Shown here one piece after another: positions 6,065-10,811 of a DNA stretch of 10,811 nt. Origin of the DNA: an uncultured Spirochaetaceae bacterium (GTDB taxonomy: Bacteria; Spirochaetota; Spirochaetia; Treponematales; Treponemataceae). The stretch lies in assembly GCA_902796985.1 (NCBI GenBank), contig CADBRC010000081.1:1-10811 (forward strand), written 5' to 3'. Position numbers and translations under genes: made by a program. How positions within the stretch are numbered: the first letter of the stretch is position 1; every line of letters begins with the position of its first letter. The notes beneath the pieces are model-generated. The model had not been told where the DNA came from. It did not search any database and saw nothing but the letters and a program-made list of their open reading frames with translations.

Positions 6065-8149
6065 ATGAGAAAAAAGGCCGCCCTGCTGTCCGCCCTGGTC
6101 TCCGTTTTCCTCATCATGAATGCCAGCTGCAGCCGCAAGAAGCAGGTTGAGGAGAGCGCGCAGGAGAAATACGGCAGGGGGACTGAGTTCTTCATGGGCC
6201 TTCGCTCCATGCAGATGGGCGAGGAAACGAAGGGCAAGCGGCAGCTGAGGGCTGCCAGCCGGAGCGAGAACCCCCTGATTGCCAGAAGGGCGAAGGAGGA
6301 GCTCGCCAGGAGTGAGGACGGGATGGACACCCGGATCAAGGCCCTGTCCGACCTCTATGAGGAGTACAAGGACGAGGCTGCTCTGCTCCCCCTTTGCCGC
6401 GAGCTGTACGCGAATAATGAATATGCAAAGATAATAAGTGCGACGGAAGGACTTGATCTTGCCGTCTGCCACAACAACATCGCATACTACCGGCTCCGGT
6501 CGATGAACGAGAAGCATGACTCCCGCTTTTCCAAAGAATTTCTGGTGTGGTGCACTGAGCGTCCCTTTGACAGGCTGCAGTACAGCCTCTACTCTGAGCT
6601 GGCGGCCGTCCCCAAGGTCGTCAGGATGCTTTCCCTCATCTATAACAGAAACTACGGATCTGCCCTCCCCCTGACCAAAGAATTCATGGATGGAGGGGGC
6701 AGGATGACCGCTCAGATAGCGAGTGCCATTGGCAAGTGCCTCCTGTACGGATCAGCGGAGTCCGCCGAGAACGCAGCTTTTCTGGAAAAGTATGCGGCTA
6801 CGACGAACACCTGTCAGTTCTACTTCTATTTCTACGCTGCCCGCCTGTACGACCGGGCGAAAGGCATGCGGGACAAGGCAGGGGAGTGCTACAAGGCTGC
6901 CCTCGCAACGGCGAAGGACGTATCGGGCAAGGCGGACGACAAGCTCTATGACAATGCGCTCTGGTACTACTTCCTGTCTTCGCTGGAAGCCTCGCCGGAA
7001 GCAGCCGTCAAGGTTCTGGAACGCTACCGGGACAAATGGCATGACCCCTACTACTTTGATGACTTTTTGGACTCGCTTTCCTACCGCCTGCTGTCGGGAC
7101 AGTTCTGGGGACTGTACGTTAAAACTGCCGGCCTGCTTAAGGATTTTGCGAGCAAGGAGAGTGCTGCCAAGTTCTGCTATGTCTCGGCGCGGCTCCTGCA
7201 GGAAGGCATATACAAGCCGAAGGACATGGACGCGGAGAACGAGGCTTTCAGCCTGATGAACGCGGCTTTGGACAGCGGTACCGACTTCTATTACCGGATG
7301 CTTGCCGCTTCCCGTCTGGGCGTGGGCAGGACGGAACTGGTGGAGCGGCTGAGGCTCCTGCGGCAGGACAGGGAGTTCCTGCGGAATGAGGATGCCGAGG
7401 AGCTGCTTTTGGGCTACGCGGACTTCGGCTTTCCTGAGAAGATATACGATGAGTGGCAGAACTATAAGGACGTTATAGGGATGGATACGGTGCGGAAGCT
7501 TTCAAGCTTCCTTTTCAGCTGCGGCAAGAATCAGGAGGGCTACTATACCCAGTCCATCCGCATGGCCTCCCGCAAACTTTTCAACAGCGAGGCCGGCCTG
7601 TCCGGGCTGGACGACAGCCTCTTCACCCTTTCCTTTCCCCGCTCATTTTCTGCCAAGGTCAGCGAGTACTGTACCGAGTACAAGGTGGACGAGCAGCTTA
7701 TGTATGCGCTCATACGGAGTGAGAGTTTCTTTGACCCGACCGTCATCAGTTCCGCGGGCGCGATCGGCCTGACCCAGTTGATGGAGATGACCGCCGGAGA
7801 TGTGGCAAAGAAGCTCAAGCTGACCAAGTACGACCTGACTGACAGTGCTACGAACATCCGCTTCGGCTCCTATTATATATCCGAGATGATACGGCGGCTG
7901 GACGGGTCGCAGATTCTTGCGGTCTTCGCCTACAATGCAGGAATTACGAGGGTCCGTAACTGGGCTCTGAGCTCCCGCGACGAGCTTAAAGGCCGGGAAT
8001 CCGCACTGCCGAATGACCTCTTTCTGGAGATGCTGCCGATCAGCGAAACCCGGGAGTACGGGCGCAAAGTCGTAGGGGCGGCGTCAATTTACGGGCTGCT
8101 CTACTACGAGCTTTCCTCTGAAGAGGTCATCAGCCGGATTATGGGCTGA
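6065..8149 (+). CDS. Lipoprotein Slt-type lytic transglycosylase
   Basis: This enzyme is predicted to cleave the MurNAc-GlcNAc bond of peptidoglycan, forming 1,6-anhydro ends, in the periplasm. The 694 residues start with a signal peptide and a lipobox-like NASC (19-22). Asn at -3 is unusual but tolerable for spirochaete-style lipoboxes, so Cys22 is the likely lipidated residue. Residues about 30-520 are alpha-helical with TPR-like repeats, as in the superhelical ring of Slt70. The C-terminal catalytic domain (about 525-680) has Glu553 in ALIRSES as the general acid/base, AGAIGLTQLM (564-573), AYNAG (622-626) and ISETREYGRKV (659-669), all typical of family 1 Slt. The ATG lies three bases after the LysM gene stop with no good ribosome site, implying translational coupling. 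Its partner's LysM domain binds the same polymer. A short inverted repeat, GGGCT-GAC-AGCCC, overlaps the stop. Confidence 0.92.
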   Translation: MRKKAALLSALVSVFLIMNASCSRKKQVEESAQEKYGRGTEFFMGLRSMQMGEETKGKRQLRAASRSENPLIARRAKEELARSEDGMDTRIKALSDLYEEYKDEAALLPLCRELYANNEYAKIISATEGLDLAVCHNNIAYYRLRSMNEKHDSRFSKEFLVWCTERPFDRLQYSLYSELAAVPKVVRMLSLIYNRNYGSALPLTKEFMDGGGRMTAQIASAIGKCLLYGSAESAENAAFLEKYAATTNTCQFYFYFYAARLYDRAKGMRDKAGECYKAALATAKDVSGKADDKLYDNALWYYFLSSLEASPEAAVKVLERYRDKWHDPYYFDDFLDSLSYRLLSGQFWGLYVKTAGLLKDFASKESAAKFCYVSARLLQEGIYKPKDMDAENEAFSLMNAALDSGTDFYYRMLAASRLGVGRTELVERLRLLRQDREFLRNEDAEELLLGYADFGFPEKIYDEWQNYKDVIGMDTVRKLSSFLFSCGKNQEGYYTQSIRMASRKLFNSEAGLSGLDDSLFTLSFPRSFSAKVSEYCTEYKVDEQLMYALIRSESFFDPTVISSAGAIGLTQLMEMTAGDVAKKLKLTKYDLTDSATNIRFGSYYISEMIRRLDGSQILAVFAYNAGITRVRNWALSSRDELKGRESALPNDLFLEMLPISETREYGRKVVGAASIYGLLYYELSSEEVISRIMG

Positions 8150-8173
8150 CAGCCCCCGGAACCGTCCTGCCTG

Positions 8174-8202
8174 TTTTCAAAAGCCTCAAACTGTTGTAAG
8201 AT
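8174..8202 (+). promoter_or_regulatory. Weak candidate promoter, possibly leaderless, of the HAD gene
   Basis: TTTTCA (8174-8179) and TAAGAT (8197-8202, four of six) are 17 bases apart, and the -10 ends eight bases before the ATG at 8211. No Shine-Dalgarno sequence is seen in the 61-base gap after the transglycosylase gene. Alternatively the gene is read through from the upstream operon. The promoter call rests on weak matches plus the spacing. Confidence 0.35.
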
Positions 8203-8210
8203 GTCTGCGT

Positions 8211-8822
8211 ATGATACGGAACATTGTTTTTGACGTCGGCTCGGTGCTGGTCCGCGTGAGGCCTGAGGAGGCGATGACTGACCTTGGATTTGACAAGGCA
8301 AAGGCGGAGGAGACCGTCAGGGCGACTCTCGGCAACCCGATATGGCGGGAACTGGACAGGGGCGTTATGAAGAAGGAGGATGTCCTTGCCGCCATAAAGG
8401 AAGGGCATCCCTCTTCCGTGCAGGATGGCATAGATTTTTTCTTCGAGAAGGCCGTCTGGAACTTCGTAGAGCCTTTCTCCTATTCCCGGGGCTGGCTCTC
8501 ATCGCTGAGGGAGCGGGGCTACAAGGTTTTTCTCCTTTCCAACTATCCGGCATGGCTCTGGTCCGTCAACGAGCAGAACGCCTTTGACTTTCTGGACTGC
8601 ATAGACGGCAAGGTCGTTTCCGGATTCGAGCAGGTCATCAAGCCCGATCCTGAGATTTACCAGCTGCTGCTTTCCCGCTACTCACTGACCGCCTCTGAAT
8701 GCGTCTTTCTGGATGACGTGGAGGAAAACATTGCCGGTGCCCGCAGGGAGGGCTTTTCGGGAATCGTGTTCAGGTCGTACGAGCAGGCTTCCGCCGAGCT
8801 GGAGGAGCTGCTCAAGAGCTGA
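8211..8822 (+). CDS. HAD-family phosphatase, YihX-like (HAD subfamily IA)
   Basis: This small cytoplasmic phosphatase has 203 residues. Motif I is FDVGSVLV with nucleophile Asp8; the usual second Asp (position 10) is Gly, as in YihX (FDLGNV), the E. coli alpha-glucose-1-phosphatase. A helical cap lies at about 16-88. Motif II is LLSNY with Ser110, motif III is Lys144 in IKPDPEIY, and motif IV is Asp168-Asp169 in FLDDVEENI, the Mg2+ site. The IKPDPEIY/FLDD-EENI-GA pair is characteristic of the YihX/GS-type haloacid dehalogenases. The likely substrate is a sugar phosphate or other small phosphoester, but the family is broad and the substrate cannot be assigned. The start is fixed by motif I. 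The gene lies 61 bases after the transglycosylase gene and runs convergently with the ATPase gene. The 51-base gap 8823-8873 shows no convincing terminator. Confidence 0.88.
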   Translation: MIRNIVFDVGSVLVRVRPEEAMTDLGFDKAKAEETVRATLGNPIWRELDRGVMKKEDVLAAIKEGHPSSVQDGIDFFFEKAVWNFVEPFSYSRGWLSSLRERGYKVFLLSNYPAWLWSVNEQNAFDFLDCIDGKVVSGFEQVIKPDPEIYQLLLSRYSLTASECVFLDDVEENIAGARREGFSGIVFRSYEQASAELEELLKS

Positions 8823-8873
8823 GCTTGCGGGGCGGAACTTGTCAACGCCACAACTTGCGAACGGAAGGGGCAT

Positions 8874-10211
8874 CTACAGGCGCACTTCCGGGCTAAGGGC
8901 GTTCTTTATCGCATAAAGGGGATATACTTTTATATCCTCGTATTCACAGAAGTTCTCCAAAGACGTGCGGATGCCGTATGGCCTTTTCTTTAAGGACAGA
9001 AACTGCCTGAGGCTCTGCATGGAGCCCTTCTTGCTTGCCTTCACTTCGATTGGAATGATTTCATTTCCGTTTTGGATTACATAATCGACTTCCGCGTTGC
9101 TTCCCGCTTCCTCCCGGTGCCAGCAGTACAGTTCGCTTCGCTCGTAAACCGGGGCTGCCTTCATGAGTTCCGTGCCGATGAAGCTTTCTGCAACCGCGCC
9201 TTTGTTTATCACGTCCAGATCGTCAGATACAAGGATGTCCTCTGCCTTGAGGTTCAGCTGCCTTTGCAGGAGTCCCGTGTCGAAGTAAATCATCCGCCGG
9301 TAGTCCTCGCGGATTTCAGCCCCCAGGGGGATGCCGTTTGCTGCTGTGTGCGTGACCGGGTACACAAGCCCGGCCAGTATCAGCGTCTCCAGCGCTGTCT
9401 TTATCTGGCTGGAACGGATGTCCGGCCCGGCCTTCTTATAGACGAACTTGCCCTGCCCCTGTTCCGCAACGGAACGGAACACCTCCTGAATCCGTGTTGC
9501 GGGAATCCTTTTGCGATATTTCGCGAAGTCATCCTGATACGAAATCAAAAGATCGTTCTGAATCTGGCGGCATTTGAAAAAATCGTGGTCACTGCACCAC
9601 GATGAGACGACTTCCGGCATTCCCCCCGTGAGCAGGAAAATCCGCAGCTGCTCCAGCAGCTTCTTGTGAAATATGTCCGGCAGTGGAGCTTGGGGACTTG
9701 CAGCATCCATCTCACGACAAAGCGCGTCCATGTTCTGGAAGCCGAGGAATTCCGCAAAGCTGAGGGGGTACATGAAAACCGAGCGGATGCGCCCGACGCC
9801 GAAAGACGGAAGCTCTTCCAGCGCAAATTCCAAAAGGGAACCTGCGGCTATCACATGCAGGTCCGGCTCCTGCTCGTAGAAATATCTGAGTTTTTCAATA
9901 GCTGCGGGGCATGCCTGGACTTCATCAAGGAACAGCAGGGTCTTTCCTGCCTGAACGGGAACGTTCTTTATTATGGAAATCTTCTGGCACAGATCTTGTA
10001 TGGAAGACTTCTGTGAAAACAAATCCGCGATGTCCGCGTTTTCCGAATTCAGAAAATCTATCTCGACGTAATAATCAAAGTGCCTTGAAAGCTCCCTGAC
10101 GGCAGAGGTTTTTCCGACCTGGCGTGCACCTCGTAAAAGCAGGGGCTTCCGTTCTTTTTCATTTTTCCAGTTGAGAAGGTTCCTGTCTATGTTCCGCGCC
10201 GAGTATTCCAT
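8874..10211 (-). CDS. AAA ATPase with DUF4143 domain
   Basis: This 445-aa protein belongs to the AAA_14/DUF4143 ATPase family, which is common and often multicopy in host-associated bacteria and has poorly known function. The P-loop is GARQVGKTS (28-36) and the Walker B motif is LLFLDEVQ (92-99); IAAGSLLEF (121-129) fits the sensor strand. MYPLSFAEFLG (147-157) and LTGGMPEVV (194-202) are family signatures. The C-terminal part has AEVDYVIQNG (373-382) and IPIEVKAS (386-393), a D...EVK pattern of the PD-(D/E)XK nuclease-like fold, and ends with PLYAI. I start it at the ATG ending at 10211. An in-frame ATG at 10250 would add 13 residues encoded by repeat DNA and lacks family support. The gene is less GC-rich than its neighbours (hand count 22/60 GC at 9961-10020 against 38/60 in purD at 961-1020), suggesting transfer. 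Confidence 0.88.
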   Translation of the reverse strand: MEYSARNIDRNLLNWKNEKERKPLLLRGARQVGKTSAVRELSRHFDYYVEIDFLNSENADIADLFSQKSSIQDLCQKISIIKNVPVQAGKTLLFLDEVQACPAAIEKLRYFYEQEPDLHVIAAGSLLEFALEELPSFGVGRIRSVFMYPLSFAEFLGFQNMDALCREMDAASPQAPLPDIFHKKLLEQLRIFLLTGGMPEVVSSWCSDHDFFKCRQIQNDLLISYQDDFAKYRKRIPATRIQEVFRSVAEQGQGKFVYKKAGPDIRSSQIKTALETLILAGLVYPVTHTAANGIPLGAEIREDYRRMIYFDTGLLQRQLNLKAEDILVSDDLDVINKGAVAESFIGTELMKAAPVYERSELYCWHREEAGSNAEVDYVIQNGNEIIPIEVKASKKGSMQSLRQFLSLKKRPYGIRTSLENFCEYEDIKVYPLYAIKNALSPEVRL

Positions 10212-10216
10212 GCCAT

Positions 10217-10340
10217 AAGTGTACAAAAATGGCACCGAAAAATCAAGCATAAGTGCTCAAAATGGCACCGAAAAACTGGGTGAAAGTGCTTAAAATGGCA
10301 TCGAAAAACCGAGTGAAAGTGCTCAAAATGGCACCGAAAG
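10217..10340. repeat. Tandem repeats of 33-34 bp upstream of the ATPase gene
   Basis: Units lie at 10217-10250 (34 bp, most diverged), 10251-10283, 10284-10316 (33 bp each) and a 24-bp partial at 10317-10340. The core is GTGCTCAAAATGGCACCG followed by an A-run. Each unit holds an inverted repeat, GTGC-eight bases-GCAC (one base off in the third). The period is 11 codons. There are no spacers. Unit 1 has changed CTC to TAC and forms the -10 of the ATPase promoter. Together with the hairpin at 10341-10355, this fills the 186-bp gap between the two minus-strand genes. Confidence 0.92.
10218..10246 (-). promoter_or_regulatory. Candidate promoter of the ATPase gene inside the last repeat unit
   Basis: On the minus strand TTGATT (10246-10241, four of six) and TACACT (10223-10218, four of six) are 17 bases apart. 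Six bases (TATGGC) separate the -10 from the ATG, so the transcript would begin at or next to the start codon. No Shine-Dalgarno sequence is present before either possible ATG. The hexamers differ from the equivalent positions of the other repeat units. Confidence 0.45.
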
Positions 10341-10355
10341 CCCTTGCCAAAAGGG
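10341..10355 (-). terminator. Weak hairpin downstream of the nuclease gene
   Basis: In the minus-strand RNA, CCCTT-TTGGC-AAGGG forms a 5-bp stem about 43 bases after the nuclease stop, followed by CTTTCGG. The U-run is short and interrupted, so terminator strength is doubtful. It marks the boundary between the nuclease gene and the repeat array. Confidence 0.25.
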
Positions 10356-10397
10356 GACGGCCGTTGTCCGTGAAGAACATCTGCCCGCGGGGTTTTT

Positions 10398-10811
10398 CTA
10401 ATCTGAAGGCTGTTCCTCCAGTCCCCAGAGGCCCAGCCTGTGCTCCTTCGCGTATGCTTCTGCAGTGCTGAAGCTCGCCATGTTCTGCTTGTTGAACTTG
10501 AACTTCCCGTAGTAGCGTCCGTAGCCGTTCTGTACCAGGTCGTAGTTGAGCATGCTGCCGTCCTCCGCATACAGGTATGCGAGGAGCCGTCCGTAGCGGT
10601 CCTTGTATGAGGTGGCGGAGTCCAGTTGCAAAAGCATGTTCGTCCCCAAACAGCGTCCCGTGTATTTCTTCGCTTCATCCGCATAGGGCTGCCTGACCTT
10701 CTTGTAGTATTCGGGCGTGTCCACCCCGATGAGCCGCACCCGCTGGTTCTGCCTGTCGCACTCGGGAGGAACATTCCCAAGGAATTGGACATCCAGCGTG
10801 TCGCCGTCCAC
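10398..10811 (-). CDS. Staphylococcal nuclease-like (thermonuclease) protein, partial
   Basis: This is the C-terminal 137 residues of an SNase-fold protein; its N-terminus lies beyond the right edge. The first visible codon is GTG, which encodes the Val of the VDGDT motif and is not a start. All key residues of S. aureus nuclease are matched by position: the two Ca2+-binding Asp (VDGDT, visible residues 2 and 4), Arg in VRLIG (26), Asp and Glu in VDTPE (31 and 34), and the second catalytic Arg in DRYGR (75). NYDLVQNGYG (89-98) and the C-terminal HRLGLWG (124-130) are also typical. It is therefore probably an active Ca2+-dependent nuclease acting on DNA and RNA, likely exported, though the signal peptide cannot be seen. 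It lies on the same strand as the ATPase gene but 186 bp away across repeats, so probably not in the same operon. Confidence 0.93.
   Translation of the reverse strand: MDGDTLDVQFLGNVPPECDRQNQRVRLIGVDTPEYYKKVRQPYADEAKKYTGRCLGTNMLLQLDSATSYKDRYGRLLAYLYAEDGSMLNYDLVQNGYGRYYGKFKFNKQNMASFSTAEAYAKEHRLGLWGLEEQPSD

Noticed and set aside
4603..6517. Large minus-strand open frames (4603-5454 and 5327-6517) opposite the LysM and transglycosylase genes
   Set aside because: The Ser-rich frame is what Asp/Glu codons of the acidic region read as in antisense, and the second lacks recognisable domains; the plus-strand proteins are strongly supported.
8143..8155. GGGCT-GAC-AGCCC as a terminator for the transglycosylase gene
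   Set aside because: The stem is only 5 bp, overlaps the stop codon, and is followed by CCGGAACC instead of a T-run.
10212..10250. Upstream ATG at 10250 as the start of the ATPase gene
   Set aside because: It would add 13 residues encoded by repeat DNA, has no ribosome site, and the MEYSARNIDR start better matches the family N-terminus and the promoter position.
10217..10340. CRISPR array near the right end
   Set aside because: The 33-34-bp units are contiguous, without unique spacers, and no cas genes are present.
10253..10471. Plus-strand basic peptide made of 11-residue repeats (VLKMAPKN-type)
   Set aside because: It arises because the repeat is 33 bp long and starts at GTG without a ribosome site; its second half overlaps the nuclease gene in antisense. 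Coding is unlikely, though not excluded.

Overview
The window comes from a moderately GC-rich bacterium. It looks like a plant-fibre-associated treponeme (Spirochaetota), probably from the gut or rumen. That placement is an inference from the mix of genes: a lipoprotein GH5 cellulase, spirochaete-like relaxed lipoboxes, and a large acidic LysM membrane protein paired with a lipoprotein lytic transglycosylase. No rRNA or other taxonomic marker is present.

Layout. Bases 1-128 hold four perfect 23-bp tandem repeats that run into a promoter for purD (129-1460, purine synthesis). trmJ (tRNA 2'-O-methyltransferase, 1461-2189) begins on the base after the purD stop. A 139-bp convergent gap with degenerate 22-bp repeats and hairpins separates trmJ from a minus-strand GH5 endoglucanase lipoprotein (2329-3543). 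A 199-bp divergent promoter region follows. It leads into a two-gene plus-strand operon: a 772-aa membrane protein (3743-6061) and a lipoprotein Slt-type lytic transglycosylase (6065-8149). A YihX-like HAD phosphatase gene (8211-8822) comes next. The right end has two minus-strand genes: an AAA/DUF4143 ATPase (8874-10211), headed by an array of 33-34-bp repeats, and a staphylococcal-nuclease-like protein (10398 to beyond the edge).

The most interesting item is the 772-aa protein. Its first ~110 residues read like the beta-sandwich substrate-binding domain of DnaK/Hsp70, with no ATPase domain. They are followed by ~475 acidic residues with repeated short Phe/Asp motifs, one membrane helix carrying four cysteines in heptad-like spacing, and a C-terminal periplasmic LysM domain. 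Together with the transglycosylase three bases downstream, this suggests an envelope or cell-pole organising system that links a cytoplasmic peptide-binding head to peptidoglycan remodelling. The architecture recalls FimV/HubP polar landmark proteins, but in reversed domain order.

A second theme is translation and promoter layout. Three genes (purD, the HAD gene and the ATPase gene) have no usable Shine-Dalgarno sequence but have a -10-like hexamer 6-8 bases before ATG, which suggests leaderless transcripts. In two of these (purD and the ATPase), the promoter is built partly from the last unit of a tandem repeat array. By contrast, the cellulase and LysM genes have ordinary leaders with AGAGG-type ribosome sites.
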